Source: Naasia sp. SYSU D00948
Lineage (GTDB): Bacteria > Actinomycetota > Actinomycetes > Actinomycetales > Microbacteriaceae
Length of the DNA: 64,000 bases
Direction: 5' to 3'
Assembly: GCF_017916515.1 (NCBI RefSeq)
Contig: NZ_JAFMTA010000001.1
Coordinates: forward strand, 1,973,127 to 2,037,126
In this document: one piece after another, positions 1-9,974 of the stretch
Layout: the number at the start of each line of letters is the position of its first letter
How positions within the stretch are numbered: the first letter of the stretch is position 1
Notes under the pieces: generated by a model
Seen by the model: the letters and a program-made list of their open reading frames with translations, nothing else
The model's database searches: none
Told to the model about the DNA's origin: nothing
Position numbers and translations under genes: made by a program

Positions 1-1
1 G

Positions 2-721
2 GCGGATCTGCAAGTGACGCCGCGGGACCTGCGACGGCTGCTCGAGCCGGTCGCCGCGGTCCGCGAGGCGGTCGGCGACGACATCGAGCTCTTCATCGAA
101 GGCCACGGCCGCTTCGACGTGCCGACGGCGATCCGGGTGGCGCGGGAGCTCGAGCGGTTCCAGCCGGTGTTCTTCGAGGAGCCGAGCCCGCCGGAAGGGA
201 TCGACGCGCTCATCGAGATCCGCTCCAAGTCGCCGGTCGCGATCGCCGCAGGAGAGCGGTGGTTCGGCCGTCACGCGTTCGTGCCGGTCCTCGCCCGGAA
301 CGCCGTCGACTTCGTCCAGCCCGACATCACCCACTCCGGCGGCTTCCTCGAGCTGAGCTTCATCTCCACCCTCGCGGCAGCCCACTACGTGCCCTTCGCG
401 CCGCACAACCCGAGCGGCCCGCTCAGCACCGCGGCCACCCTCCAGCTCGCCGCTGCCCTCCCCAACTTCCGATACCTCGAGATCATGGCCGTCGACGTGC
501 CGTGGCGCAGCGACATCTCCGACGAGGCGCTCGTGCTCACCCCGGACGGCGACGTCATGATCCCGAGCGGAGCGGGGCTGGGCATCGAGCTGGACTTCGA
601 TGCCATCGCCGAGCACCCCTATTCGCCGCACCCCATGCGGCTGTTCAGCGACACCGTGGCGGACATCCGCCCGCCCGACGCCCGCTCCTACTTCAATTTG
701 GTCCCGGCGACCGTGCCGTGA
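2..721 (+). CDS. Enolase-superfamily sugar-acid dehydratase, C-terminal part (partial)
   Basis: The gene enters from the left edge, so its start lies outside the window; about 239 C-terminal residues are visible. They form the (beta/alpha)7-beta barrel of the mandelate racemase/muconate lactonizing enzyme family. Visible ligand and catalytic signatures are FIEGHGRF, FFEEPSPPE (second metal ligand), IAAGERW (third metal ligand), QPDITHSGG and FAPHNPSGP with the catalytic His region. The HGR and PHNP signatures resemble D-galactonate/mannonate dehydratases, which remove water from a sugar acid in the cytoplasm. The first metal ligand looks like Glu rather than the common Asp. The exact substrate cannot be read from sequence. 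Confidence 0.8.
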   Translation, partial: ADLQVTPRDLRRLLEPVAAVREAVGDDIELFIEGHGRFDVPTAIRVARELERFQPVFFEEPSPPEGIDALIEIRSKSPVAIAAGERWFGRHAFVPVLARNAVDFVQPDITHSGGFLELSFISTLAAAHYVPFAPHNPSGPLSTAATLQLAAALPNFRYLEIMAVDVPWRSDISDEALVLTPDGDVMIPSGAGLGIELDFDAIAEHPYSPHPMRLFSDTVADIRPPDARSYFNLVPATVP

Positions 722-755
722 CGGGTGGTGCGACGCGCGGAGTCCGGCCACACCG

Positions 756-2009
756 TCATCCGCCGGTTGTGCCTTCCTGGTTGACGGCCTGGTCCCGCCG
801 CGGATGGGCTGACGCGCGGATCTCGGCACGGCCCTGTGCATACGCCAAGGTCTCGATCGCTGCGACGGCGCCCGTGATGGCCACGGCGATGGCGAGCGAC
901 GCGAGCGCCGGCACAGCGGCACCCAGGGGGATGACGGCGATGAGCAGCGCGGCCGCACCGAGGCGCCAGGTCTTGAGTCGGCCGCCGGCCCTCCACCAGA
1001 ACGCCGCATGTCCCGCAAGGTAGAGGGAGGTGCCGCCGAAGAGGGCGACGCCGGCGAAGAGGCCAAGCGGATCGCTGTCGTTCACGTGGTGCATGGCCTG
1101 TTCCACACCGAGAGCCGAAAGCACGACGCCCGCGATGATGAGGAAGTGGAGATAGGTGTAGCCGTCGATGGCGAGGTTCGCCCGGTCGGCGCCTTTCCGG
1201 CGGGCGAGCTCGTGCTCGGCCGCGATGGCGACGACGTCGAAGTACAGCCACCAGAGCGCCACGGACAGGGCGATGGCGAGCAGCGAGCCGATCACGATCT
1301 CGGTGGTGATCGGTTCCTGCGCGACGCCGACGCCGATCGCCACGATCGACTCGCCCAGGGCGAGGATCACGATCAGCCCGAACCGCTCCGCCCAGTGCGC
1401 CGCCGAGTGCACGCGCCAGTTCCCGCCGTGACCGGTCAGGTAGGTGTACGCCACGTCGAGCGTCAACCCGAGGAGCCAGAGCCACGTCTGAGCCGGTCCG
1501 CCGACGATCGCGCCCGCGAGCACGAAGCCCGTGCCGAGGAACATGGCGACGAACGTCCGGAGCACCTGATCGCGGAGCGGACGGTCGTCCGCGGCGGCGC
1601 CGAGGTACAGCAGGAGGTGCGCGAGCCGGACCACTAGATAGGAGACGGCGAATACCAGCGGCGCGTGCAGACCGCCGGGGAAGTCCTCGAACGCCTCGGG
1701 GATGACGAGCGCCACGAGGAACATCGCCGCCATCGCGACCGACATCCCGACCCGGACCATCCCCTCGTCCACGAAGGTCTGGTTGGCGAGCCAGCTGTAG
1801 GAAACCCACGACCACCACAGGATTCCGAGGATGATCATGGCCTGGAGCACCCCGAGGGCGCTGTGGCTGTCCGACATGTAGTGGGTCACCTGCGTGAACG
1901 CGAAGACGAACACGAGGTCGAAGAACAGCTCGAATGTCGTGACTCGGTGTGACTCGTCTGAGGTGCGGAATCGAAGCGCCGCTCGGCGTTCTCGTCCTGG
2001 TTCGCTCAT
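756..2009 (-). CDS. Low temperature requirement protein A (LtrA) family membrane protein
   Basis: A 417-residue polytopic membrane protein. It opens with a short polar segment followed by the family signature TTFELFFDLVFVFAFTQVTH and many hydrophobic segments throughout. LtrA was named after a Listeria gene needed for growth in the cold; its molecular role is unknown. The ATG at 2009 is chosen over an upstream in-frame start because a GGAGGG ribosome site sits directly before it and the extra N-terminus is low-complexity Arg/Pro/Thr. It is transcribed alone, leftward, with a strong hairpin about 90 bp upstream belonging to the next gene. Confidence 0.85.
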   Translation of the reverse strand: MSEPGRERRAALRFRTSDESHRVTTFELFFDLVFVFAFTQVTHYMSDSHSALGVLQAMIILGILWWSWVSYSWLANQTFVDEGMVRVGMSVAMAAMFLVALVIPEAFEDFPGGLHAPLVFAVSYLVVRLAHLLLYLGAAADDRPLRDQVLRTFVAMFLGTGFVLAGAIVGGPAQTWLWLLGLTLDVAYTYLTGHGGNWRVHSAAHWAERFGLIVILALGESIVAIGVGVAQEPITTEIVIGSLLAIALSVALWWLYFDVVAIAAEHELARRKGADRANLAIDGYTYLHFLIIAGVVLSALGVEQAMHHVNDSDPLGLFAGVALFGGTSLYLAGHAAFWWRAGGRLKTWRLGAAALLIAVIPLGAAVPALASLAIAVAITGAVAAIETLAYAQGRAEIRASAHPRRDQAVNQEGTTGG

Positions 2010-2096
2010 GGGGTCCCTCCGGATGTGCGTCAGCGTACCGGCGACGCGCCCGGCAGCTGTTGTTCCAGCGGTGCGGTCCGACTGCGAGACGGCGAA

Positions 2097-2127
2097 GTGC
2101 CGGGCCGCATCAACTGCGGCCCGGCAC
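2097..2127 (-). terminator. Hairpin terminator after the solute-binding-protein pseudogene
   Basis: A perfect 12-bp inverted repeat (arms 2097-2108 and 2116-2127) with a 7-nt loop lies 15 bases beyond the stop at 2143 of the leftward gene. There is no clear T-run, which is common for actinobacterial terminators. Confidence 0.6.
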
Positions 2128-2142
2128 TCGATGCGCCGGCGA

Positions 2143-3690
2143 CTACTTGGGCTGGATGTTCCAGAGGTAGGGCCAGGTGTTGCCCGTCTGCATCTCGATC
2201 TGCGTGGCGGCGTCGGCGGCCTTGGTGTTCTGGCTCCGGTAGAACGGCGCGAACCAGGCATTCTCGACGATGTGCCGGTTGAGCTCCTGTCCGGCGGTCT
2301 CCGCGGTGGTCTCGTCTCCGGTCTGGATCTGCGTGATCAGGTCCTCGACCGTCGGGTCCGCCACGTGGAACACGTTCCAGGTGGAGTCCGCGGCGATCTG
2401 GAACTTGGCCAGCTGGAAGTCCGTCGGGTCCTGCTGCAGGCGGAACCAGGTCATCGAGTACTTCTGACCCAGGATGCTGCTGATGAAGTCGCTGACCTGG
2501 AGCTCGTCGAAGGCGACCCGGATGCCGATCTGGGCGAGCTGGTCGGCCATGAGGGTGAACTGCGCGGCGGGCACCGTGCTCGCCCGTGGCATGACCAGGT
2601 CGAACCCGTCGGCGTAGCCCGCCTCGGCCATCAGATCCTTGGCCTTCTCGACGTCGTAGTCGTAGTACGTGTCGAGCTCCGCGTCGTAGCTCGGCGAGTA
2701 GGTCGGGAAGACCTGCCCCGTCACGGTGCCGTAGCCGGCGCCGAGCGTCTCGAGGAGCGCCTCACGATCCAGAGCGTGGTTGATCGCCTGACGGACCTTG
2801 ACCTCCTTGAGAGCGGGCGTCAGCTTGCCCTCGCGGTCGGCCAGCAGGAATCCGGTCCAGTCGAGCTCCTGGCCGACGGCCGTGAATCCGGCGCCCTCGA
2901 TCTGCGGGATCACCGTGTTGTCGCTGACGACCGACACGTTGACCTGGCCGCCCTGGATCGCGCTCAGCTGCGACGTGGCGTCCGTGTAGACGTTGATGAC
3001 GAGCTTGTCGTAGTGCTGTCCGTCCGGGTTCCAGTAGTCCTCGTTCTTGTCGAAGACGTAGCTGCTGCCCACCACCCTCGCCGGTGTTGAGGATGTACGG
3101 GCCGGAGCCGTCCGGGACGGTGGCGATGGTGGCGGGGTCGGTCTCGGGGCTCTGCACGAGGCCGGCGTTCTGCGTGAGGTAGGTCAGCAGAGCCGGGTCG
3201 GGCTCGGACAGGGTGATCTCCAGCGTGGAGTCGTCGACGGCCTTCGCGTCCGCGACGTTCGCGAGGTTTCCCTTGTTCGGTGAGGCCCCATCGCGGAACG
3301 CGAGCAGGCTCTTGGCGGCCGCATCGGCGGTCAGCTTCTCGCCGTCGGTGAAGGTGACGTCGTCGCGCAGGGTGAGAGTGAGGACGGTCCTGTCCTCGTT
3401 GTACTCCCACTCGGTGGCCAGGTTCGGCTGGATGGTGCCGTCCGGGTCGGCCTTCAGCTGCGAGTCGTACACGGCCTGCATGTAGGGGGACTCGTTCGCC
3501 CATCGGGCGTCCTGGGCCGCGAAGGTGGAGGCGGGCACCTGCACGCCGAGAGTCAGAGTGCCGCCGGTGGGGGAGGATCCCTCGCCTCCGCCGGTGCCTC
3601 CGGTGCCGCCCGCGGCGCACCGGCGAGCGCAGTCCCGGTGACGGTTCCCTCGGATTCGGAGCGCGATCGCGACCGCGAAAGGGAAGAGCC
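2143..3690 (-). pseudogene. ABC transporter family-5 solute-binding protein, frameshifted and lacking a start
   Basis: About 500 residues of a peptide/nickel-type (SBP family 5) extracellular binding protein can be recovered only by combining frames. The N-terminal part, from roughly 3620 to 3070, contains GGTLTLGVQVPAS, LATEWEYNEDRTVLTLTL and SGPYILNTG. The C-terminal part, 3075 to 2143, continues with GSSYVFDKNEDYWNPDGQ and ends LWNIQPK. Removing one base from the C-run at 3068-3070 rejoins them. The signal peptide is also disrupted: a hydrophobic FPFAVAIAL is in one frame, TVTGTALAG in another, and the lipobox Cys (CAAGG) back in the first. No ATG/GTG/TTG start exists between the upstream MFS stop (3692-3694) and 3544. 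No permease or ATPase genes accompany it. It is either a decayed orphan binding protein or an indel-rich assembly patch. Confidence 0.75.
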
Positions 3691-3691
3691 G

Positions 3692-5020
3692 TCAGCTGAC
3701 AGCGGGGCCGGAGTCCACCCTCCGGCTTCGACCTCTCCCGAGGGTGAGGGCCGCGTAGAGAGCGGCAGCGAGGAGAAGGATGCCCGCCATGACGTTGAGA
3801 CCGGCGAAGCCCGCGAGGGCCATCGCGGTGCCTGCGCCGAGGGAGCCCAGGGCTCCGGCGCCGCTCATGAGGGCGTCGGAGAGTCCCTGGGCCGGGACGC
3901 GCGCGACAGGCGCCACGGCGTCGACCAGGAGGGAGGACGCCGCGACCGTGGCGGCCGACCAGCCGAGGCCCAGGAGCACGAGACCCACCGTGATGACGGG
4001 GATCGTCGCGTGCCCGATGCCCGCGGTCGCGACTGCGGCGAGCAGGATCGCCAGGCCTCCGAGCGCGGCGCGACCGCCGCCGTACCGGTCGGCGAGCCAG
4101 CCCATCAGCGGTGACAGCGCGTACATGCCGGCGACGTGGAGCGAGATGGTGAACCCGACGATCGTGAGGAAGGCCCCGCCGTGCACGTCGGTGCTGGTGT
4201 GCTGGAGGTGCAGGGGAGTCATCGACATGACGGCCACCATCACCGTGTGCGCGGCCAGCAGCATGACCAGAGCTCCCCGCGCCTGCCGCGACTCCCGGAC
4301 GGCGGCCCACCCCTGGCGCACCGACGGGCGCGCCACGCGGGTGGACGCGGCCGGTGTCGTGGCGGAGGCGCTGGGGGAGTCGAGCTCCTGCCGGACCAGG
4401 AGCGGGTCCGGCCGCAGCCCGGCGAAGAGCAGGAGTGCCCCGATCACCATGCCCGCGCCGGAGATGAGGAAGGGGCCGGCCTCGGTGGGCAGGCGGAGCG
4501 CCGAGGACAGCGCCGCTCCGGGCGCGATCAGGTTGGGACCGGTGACCGCGCCGATCGTCACCGCCCAGACGACGAGCGACAGGTCCCGCCCTCGGCGCTC
4601 CGGCCGGGCCAGGTCGGTGGCGGCGAATCTCGCCTGCAGGTTGACCGCGGAGCCGAGGCCCACGAGGAAAGCGCCGACCACCAGCAGGGGGAAGACGCGC
4701 CCTACGATGGCGGCGACGATCAGCAGAGTGCCGACGGTCGCCCCGGCCAGACCGGTGGTCAGCGCGACGCGGCGTCCCCGGCGGACCGCGAGTCCGGACA
4801 GCGGAACGGCGAGAAGTGCCGGGGCCAGGGTCAGCGCCGTCGTGGTGGCGCCGGCGAATGCCTCGTCGCCCGACAGGTCCACGGCGAGGATCGAGCCGAG
4901 TGCGAGGGTGGATCCGTTGCCGAGGGCGCTGAAGACCTGCGCCAGGGTCATCGTGGCCACGGTGCGGCGCTGGAGGGCGTCCACCTCCGACCGGGTGAGC
5001 GGGGCTGCGCGGACGGCCAT
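3692..5020 (-). CDS. MFS transporter
   Basis: A 442-residue major facilitator with about 12 hydrophobic segments in two halves separated by a polar loop near residues 215-235. The cytoplasmic loop signature LAVRRGRRVALTTG lies after TM2, and the second half has MGWLADRYGGGRAALGG. The ATG at 5020 starts MAVRAAPLTRSEVDALQRR. Probably an exporter, substrate unknown. It starts 77 bases after the csoR stop, in the same direction, and could be the distal gene of the copper transcript. Its stop codon is in frame with, and immediately before, the broken binding-protein gene. Confidence 0.8.
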   Translation of the reverse strand: MAVRAAPLTRSEVDALQRRTVATMTLAQVFSALGNGSTLALGSILAVDLSGDEAFAGATTTALTLAPALLAVPLSGLAVRRGRRVALTTGLAGATVGTLLIVAAIVGRVFPLLVVGAFLVGLGSAVNLQARFAATDLARPERRGRDLSLVVWAVTIGAVTGPNLIAPGAALSSALRLPTEAGPFLISGAGMVIGALLLFAGLRPDPLLVRQELDSPSASATTPAASTRVARPSVRQGWAAVRESRQARGALVMLLAAHTVMVAVMSMTPLHLQHTSTDVHGGAFLTIVGFTISLHVAGMYALSPLMGWLADRYGGGRAALGGLAILLAAVATAGIGHATIPVITVGLVLLGLGWSAATVAASSLLVDAVAPVARVPAQGLSDALMSGAGALGSLGAGTAMALAGFAGLNVMAGILLLAAALYAALTLGRGRSRRVDSGPAVS

Positions 5021-5097
5021 GGGTGAATCCTCGGGGTCTGGGGAGCTGGCGGAAGGACGGCGGAGGTCGGGAGAACCGCGAGCGGCCGGGTGAGCCG

Positions 5098-5412
5098 TCA
5101 GGAGCGCACGAGCCGGGCGATCGCCTCCGACGCCTCCTTGATCTTGGCGTCGGCCTCCTCGCCGCCCGCGGCGACGGCCTCGTGCACGCAGTGGGAGAGG
5201 TGGTCCCCCAGCAGGCCGAGCGCGACGCTCTCGAGCGCGCTCGTCATGGCGGTGATCTGGGTCAGGATGTCGATGCAGTACTTCTCGTCGTCGACCATCT
5301 TCTGCAGGCCGCGCGCCTGGCCCTCGATCCGCTTCAGCCGCGCCAGGTAGGCGCTCTTGGCGGAGATGTACCCGTGGTGCGCGGGCTGGACGGTCTCCGG
5401 GTGGTCGGTCAT
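5098..5412 (-). CDS. csoR: CsoR-family copper-sensing transcriptional repressor
   Basis: A 104-residue all-helical DUF156/CsoR repressor. The copper ligand set Cys-x24-His-x3-Cys is intact: Cys46 in EKYCIDIL, His71 and Cys75 in DHLSHCVHE. The N-terminal helix [19 protein letters not shown] carries the DNA-facing basic residues. In the family, apo-CsoR tetramers repress copper-export operons and release DNA when Cu(I) binds. It is the last gene of the copper operon, overlapping copA by 4 bases (ATGA), so the repressor is made with the pump it controls. Likely operators are the two boxes at 9002-9052. Confidence 0.93.
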   Translation of the reverse strand: MTDHPETVQPAHHGYISAKSAYLARLKRIEGQARGLQKMVDDEKYCIDILTQITAMTSALESVALGLLGDHLSHCVHEAVAAGGEEADAKIKEASEAIARLVRS

Positions 5413-7796
5413 GATGCGTCCGTTCGTGCTGTCGGAGATGAGGCGTGCCCGGAAGTCGTGCCGGGAGCGTGGCGAGCAGGGTGCCGGGAGGAGGCACCGC
5501 CCACAAGATACGTCAGCCTCGGTCGCCCCGGCGCGGATGCGCTTCGGAACCCGCGGAGGCGCAGGCTGTTGCCGACGACGAACACGCTCGACAGTCCCAT
5601 GGCGGCGCCGGCGAGCATCGGGTTCAGCAGTCCCAGTGCGGCGACGGGGATGGCGGCCACGTTGTAGGCGAAGGCCCAGAACAGATTCGACCGGATCGTG
5701 CGGAGGGTTCGGCGTGAGAGACGGATCGCGTCGGCCGCGCTGCGCAGGTCGCCGCGGACCAGCGTGATGTCGGCTGCCGCGATCGCGACATCCGTGCCCG
5801 TGCCCATCGCCAGGCCGAGGTCGGCCTGGGCGAGGGCGGGGGCGTCGTTGACTCCGTCGCCCACCATCGCGACCACCCTGCCCTCGCGTTGAAGACGGGC
5901 GACGACCTCGACCTTGCCGTCGGGCAGGACCCCGGCGTGGACCTCGTCGATCCCGACCTCGGCCGCGATCCGGCGAGCTGCGGCCTCGCTGTCACCGGTG
6001 AGCAGGATCGGGACGAGCCCTCGCCTCCTGAATTGCGCGACCGCTTCCGCGCTGGTCGGGCTGACCGCGTCGGCGACGGTGAGTATCCCGCGGGCGGCGC
6101 CGTCCCAGCCCACGGCGACCACGCTCCTGCCCTCGCGCTCGGCCTCCACCTTGGCCGCGGCCACCGCCGGGCTCAGTTCGAGACCCCACTCGGCCAGCAG
6201 CGACTCCCGGCCCACGATGACGGCGCGCCCGTCCACCAGCCCCTCGACTCCCATGCCTGCGAGGTTGGCGAAGTGCTCGGGAGTCGGCAGGGACCCGCTC
6301 TCCTCCGTGGCGGCCTTCGCGACCGCCCGAGCGATGGGATGCTCGGAGGCGTCCTCGAGAGCCCCGGCCAAGCGCAGCAGCTCCCGCCGATCCGTTCCCG
6401 GCTCGACGACGACGCCGACGAGCGTCATCCTCCCGGTGGTGATCGTGCCGGTCTTGTCGAGCACGACGGTGTCGACCCGGCGCGTCGACTCGAGCACCTC
6501 AGGACCCTTGATCAGGATGCCCAGCTGGGCGCCACGGCCCGTGCCGACGAGGAGCGCGGTCGGCGTAGCGAGGCCGAGAGCGCAGGGGCAGGCGATCACG
6601 AGGACCGCGACCGCGGCGGTGAACGCGGCGGCGGCCGGGAACCCGGCGCCGAGCCAGGCCCCCAGCGTCGCGACAGCGACCGCGATCACGACGGGGACGA
6701 ACACGCCTGAGACCCTGTCGGCCAGGCGCTGCACCTCGGCCTTCCCGGCCTGTGCGTCCTCCACGAGCTTCGTCATCTGCGCGAGCTGGGTCTCCGACCC
6801 GACGCGCGTCGCGCGCACGACGATGCGGCCGCCGGCGTTCACGGTCGCCCCGGTGACCCGGTCGCCCTCGGCCACCTCCACCGGGACGGACTCGCCCGTC
6901 AGCATGGACTCGTCCACCGCGGAGGTGCCTGAGACCACGACACCGTCGGTGGCGATCTTCTCACCGGGCCGGACCACGAACTCGTCACCGGTCTGGAGCT
7001 CCTCGACCCGGATCTTGATCTCGGAGCCGCCGCGCAGCACCGAGACCTCCTTCGCCCCGAGCTCCAGCAGCGCCCGCAGCGCCGCTCCGGCCTGCCGCTT
7101 GGAGCGCTTCTCGAAGTACCGGCCGGCGAGGATGAACATCGTCACCCCGGCCGCGACCTCGAGGTAGAGGTTGGCCGAGCCGTCGGACGGCGCGAGGGTC
7201 AGCTCGAGCGCGTGCGTCATCCCGGGAAGACCTGCGGTGCCGAGGAAGAGGGCGTACACCGACCACAGGAACGCCGCGCCGGTCCCCAGGGAGATGAGGG
7301 TGTCCATGGTCGCGGTGCCGTGCCTCAGGTTCGTCCAGGCTGCCCGATGGAACGGCCACGCTCCCCAGACGATCACGGGCGCGGCGAGAACCAGCGACGC
7401 CCACTGCCAATAGGTGAACTGCAGCGCGGGGATCATCGCCATCGCGATGACGGGGACCGTCAGCGCGGAGGAGACCAGCAGACGCATGCGCAGCGCGGCC
7501 AGCTCCGGATCGGCGCCGTCCCCGTTGCCCGGGGCCGCCCCCGTCGGTGACTCCTCCCGGGCGGGGAGCGCGGCGGCGTACCCGGTCTTCTCGACCTCGG
7601 CGATCAGCAGCGCCGGGTCGTACCCCTCCGGAACGGAGACGCGCGCCCTCTCGGTGGCGTAGTTCACGCTCGCGGCGACGCCGTCGAGCCTGTTCAGCTT
7701 CCTCTCGATCCGCGTCGCGCAGGAGGCGCAGGTCATCCCGCCGATCTCCAACTCGACGGTGGACGCGGGCGGCGGCGCGCTCGTGCTCGTGCTCAT
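5409..7796 (-). CDS. copA: Copper-exporting P1B-type ATPase
   Basis: A 795-residue heavy-metal ATPase that exports Cu(I) across the membrane using ATP. Visible in order: an N-terminal HMA domain with GMTCASC (about residues 20-26), transmembrane helices, the intramembrane metal site [11 protein letters not shown] (about 402), the phosphorylation motif DKTGT (about 446), the HP motif SEHPIAR (about 486) and [10 protein letters not shown] (about 643). Length is typical. The last 40 or so residues are an unusual low-complexity Pro/Ser/His tail reaching into csoR. The tail may be a neutral extension or a stop-codon drift. Cotranscribed with the His-rich protein upstream and csoR downstream. Confidence 0.94.
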   Translation of the reverse strand: MSTSTSAPPPASTVELEIGGMTCASCATRIERKLNRLDGVAASVNYATERARVSVPEGYDPALLIAEVEKTGYAAALPAREESPTGAAPGNGDGADPELAALRMRLLVSSALTVPVIAMAMIPALQFTYWQWASLVLAAPVIVWGAWPFHRAAWTNLRHGTATMDTLISLGTGAAFLWSVYALFLGTAGLPGMTHALELTLAPSDGSANLYLEVAAGVTMFILAGRYFEKRSKRQAGAALRALLELGAKEVSVLRGGSEIKIRVEELQTGDEFVVRPGEKIATDGVVVSGTSAVDESMLTGESVPVEVAEGDRVTGATVNAGGRIVVRATRVGSETQLAQMTKLVEDAQAGKAEVQRLADRVSGVFVPVVIAVAVATLGAWLGAGFPAAAAFTAAVAVLVIACPCALGLATPTALLVGTGRGAQLGILIKGPEVLESTRRVDTVVLDKTGTITTGRMTLVGVVVEPGTDRRELLRLAGALEDASEHPIARAVAKAATEESGSLPTPEHFANLAGMGVEGLVDGRAVIVGRESLLAEWGLELSPAVAAAKVEAEREGRSVVAVGWDGAARGILTVADAVSPTSAEAVAQFRRRGLVPILLTGDSEAAARRIAAEVGIDEVHAGVLPDGKVEVVARLQREGRVVAMVGDGVNDAPALAQADLGLAMGTGTDVAIAAADITLVRGDLRSAADAIRLSRRTLRTIRSNLFWAFAYNVAAIPVAALGLLNPMLAGAAMGLSSVFVVGNSLRLRGFRSASAPGRPRLTYLVGGASSRHPARHAPGTTSGHASSPTARTDAS

Positions 7797-7831
7797 GCTT
7801 CTCTCGGTTCCTCTCGTCGCGGTGGCCGACG

Positions 7832-8770
7832 TCAGTGGTCGCCCGAGCCGTGCCGGCCGTGGGGGTCGCTCCCGCCGTGGCCGGGAGCGGCGTCGAGCAC
7901 GAAGCGGGCGGTGTGCACCTGTCCGTCGACCTGGAAGTCGAGGTAGAGGAGGTACCGGCCCGCGGTCGGGGCCTCGGCGGAGAATGTGATCTCCGGCCCG
8001 GACGTCTCGCCCTCCCGGGGCTCGTCACCGTGGGCATGCACGTGCAGATAGGCGAGGTCGCCGTCGCGCAGGGCGACGAGGTGGCCGAACGCGCCCAGGT
8101 ACGGCTGCAGCTCGGTGACCGGCTCACCGTTCCGACGGACGGTCACGGTGAGCTCGCCGGCGGCGCCCGCGATCAGCCGCCCGTCCACCGAGACCTGGAA
8201 GCCGTCGACCTCGTCGGTCGTGGCGACTGCGTCCACGTGAACCGGCTCGAGCTCGCCGGCCACATGGACGGTGCGCGACAGGGTCGCGGCTCCCCGGTCA
8301 CCCGGGGCGGAGGGCGCGAAGTCGGCGTACACGCGGTAGGTTCCGGCCTCGTTCCACTCCCAGGGGATGGACCACCTCCCCGTCGTCGCGTCCAGGACCG
8401 GGTGCACGTGGCGGTACTCCGCCCCGTCGGACCGCACGACGATCAGGTGCAGGGCCTTCTCGTGGGAGGTCTCGAAGGCGACGAGGGCGTTCCCGTCCTC
8501 GTCGATGATCGAGAAGCTCAGCTCGCCGGGCTCGCCCACCTGAACGGGCGCGGTCACGGGCGACAGCGCGTACCCGTGCGCCGAGAGCGACAGTCCGGAG
8601 AGCGCCCCCGTCGGCAGTTCCGGCCTGCTCCCGTGGTCCTCCATCGTGGTTCCTTCCGTCCGATTCGTCACCATGTCGCCGGGGACGACGGCGGCGGCGA
8701 TCCCGTATGCGCCGAGGAACGCCATCGCCAGCCCTGCGGCGTACAGCGCCAGTCGTCCCGCAGTCGTCAT
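7832..8770 (-). CDS. Exported His-rich protein of the copper operon
   Basis: A 312-residue protein with one N-terminal membrane anchor or uncleaved signal (residues 5-27, [20 protein letters not shown]), an extracytoplasmic beta-rich region and a His/Gly/Asp C-terminus ([16 protein letters not shown]). Internal His clusters such as EYRHVHPVL and YLHVHAHGD suggest metal binding. Similar proteins sit beside copA in Actinomycetota, but no function is established. It overlaps the copZ-like gene upstream by 4 bases (ATGA) and precedes copA by 35 bases, so it belongs to the copper response. It may bind or hand over periplasmic-side copper; this is inference from composition and context. Confidence 0.75.
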   Translation of the reverse strand: MTTAGRLALYAAGLAMAFLGAYGIAAAVVPGDMVTNRTEGTTMEDHGSRPELPTGALSGLSLSAHGYALSPVTAPVQVGEPGELSFSIIDEDGNALVAFETSHEKALHLIVVRSDGAEYRHVHPVLDATTGRWSIPWEWNEAGTYRVYADFAPSAPGDRGAATLSRTVHVAGELEPVHVDAVATTDEVDGFQVSVDGRLIAGAAGELTVTVRRNGEPVTELQPYLGAFGHLVALRDGDLAYLHVHAHGDEPREGETSGPEITFSAEAPTAGRYLLYLDFQVDGQVHTARFVLDAAPGHGGSDPHGRHGSGDH

Positions 8771-8979
8771 CCGACCGGCACCGCCGTATAGCCGGCCTCG
8801 TCGACGGCGGCCAGCACGGCACCGTCATCCACGCGCTGAGGCGCCGTCACCGTGAGCCGCCCGGTGCGTGCACTCACCTCGATGTGCTCCACTCCGTCGA
8901 TGCGCCCGACCTCCTCGCGGACCGACATCTCGCAGTGTCCGCACGTCATGCCGGTCACCCGGTACTCGCTCGTCGTCAT
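8767..8979 (-). CDS. Heavy-metal-associated (CopZ-like) copper chaperone
   Basis: A 70-residue single HMA domain with the Cu(I)-binding loop GMTCGHC and the beta-alpha-beta-beta-alpha-beta pattern. It probably carries Cu(I) to CopA in the cytosol. The ATG at 8979 (MTTSEYRVTGM) follows a GAGGAG element. An alternative ATG at 9003 would overlap the first operator box, which makes it less likely. First gene of the leftward copper operon. Confidence 0.88.
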   Translation of the reverse strand: MTTSEYRVTGMTCGHCEMSVREEVGRIDGVEHIEVSARTGRLTVTAPQRVDDGAVLAAVDEAGYTAVPVG

Positions 8980-9001
8980 CACTCCTCGCTTCCCTTCATG
9001 C

Positions 9002-9052
9002 ATACCCTCCAGGGGTATCGCTCCGAAGCAACCCTATACCCCAGAGGGGTAT
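9002..9052 (-). promoter_or_regulatory. Tandem CsoR-type operator boxes
   Basis: Two 17-bp near-palindromes, ATACCCTCCAGGGGTAT at 9002-9018 and ATACCCCAGAGGGGTAT at 9036-9052, are centred 34 bp apart. They match the G-tract/TATACCC architecture known for CsoR operators in Actinobacteria and lie immediately upstream of the copZ-like start. A TATAGG element between them (minus strand) could be the -10 of the operon promoter, so repressor binding would occlude it. Confidence 0.82.
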
Positions 9053-9150
9053 TCCTCGTCGCCGCAGCGGAACGAGAGGGAGGCCGCGTCCGCGCCAGGG
9101 AGATGGAACGATGAACGGATGCCACGTTCCACCGTCAGCGCGGTCGCATC

Positions 9151-9915
9151 GTGAGTGTCGTGCGGTACGTCGCGATCGGCGACTCGTTCACCGAGGGAGT
9201 CGGCGATGAGCTGCCGGGCGGCATCGTCCGCGGATGGGCCGACCTCGTCGCGCAGGGCTGGGCGGATGCCCTCGGACAGCCGATCGAGTACGCGAACCTC
9301 GCGATCCGGGGCAAGCTCGCGTGGCCCATCGTCCGGGAGCAGCTCGAGCCGGCGCTCGAGCTGCGACCGACGCACCTCTCGTTCAACGGCGGCGGCAACG
9401 ACATGCTGCGGCCGAGGACCCCGATGAGCTCCATCGTCGACGCCTTCAGCGTCGTGGCGCGGCGCTGCGACGAGGAGGGTGTCCAGCTGGTCCTGCTGAG
9501 CGGCGCGAACCCCTCGCCCCACTTGCCGCTGGGCCGCCTGATCCAGTCCCGCGGCGATCGGCTCTCGGAGGAGGTCGCGGCTCGGTTCGCGGACAGGCCG
9601 GACATCATTCGTGCTCTGAACTGGCCGGACGAGGAGCTGAGTCGGCGCGGCTACTGGAGCGAGGACCGGCTGCACATGAACACGCGCGGTCATCACCGGG
9701 TGGCGGCGCGCGTGCTGACCGCGCTCGGGTTCGACCCGCCGCCGGAGTGGTGGTCGCTGCCGGAGCAGTCCTCGGTGCAGCGAGCCCGCGAAGCCGACTA
9801 CTACCGGGAGCACGTCGTGCCCTGGGTGCGGCGCCGGCTCACCCGCACGTCGTCGGGCGACGGGCGTCAGCCCAAGTTCCCGGTCTTCGCCGAGATCCTG
9901 CCCTCGGATCGCTGA
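9151..9915 (+). CDS. SGNH/GDSL-family hydrolase
   Basis: A 254-residue esterase/lipase-type protein with the SGNH blocks in order: GDSFTEG near residue 9 (nucleophile Ser), GGGNDM near residue 87 (Gly and Asn of the oxyanion hole), and DRLHMNTRGHH near residue 172 (Asp and His). No signal peptide, so cytoplasmic. The GTG at 9151 gives the standard family N-terminus VRYVAIGDS. The natural ester is not known. It is divergent from the copper operon, and its upstream 100 bases contain the CsoR boxes, but nothing shows that it is copper-regulated. Confidence 0.85.
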   Translation: MSVVRYVAIGDSFTEGVGDELPGGIVRGWADLVAQGWADALGQPIEYANLAIRGKLAWPIVREQLEPALELRPTHLSFNGGGNDMLRPRTPMSSIVDAFSVVARRCDEEGVQLVLLSGANPSPHLPLGRLIQSRGDRLSEEVAARFADRPDIIRALNWPDEELSRRGYWSEDRLHMNTRGHHRVAARVLTALGFDPPPEWWSLPEQSSVQRAREADYYREHVVPWVRRRLTRTSSGDGRQPKFPVFAEILPSDR

Positions 9916-9974
9916 TGGAGCGATCCGGGGACATCCAGGCGGGCGGCCGGTCGAGCGCTCGGGAGGCTGAGGCG

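Noticed and set aside
2010-2261. Longer N-terminus for the LtrA-like protein
   Set aside because: It would span the terminator hairpin of the neighbouring gene and is low-complexity; ATG 2009 has a strong GGAGGG site.
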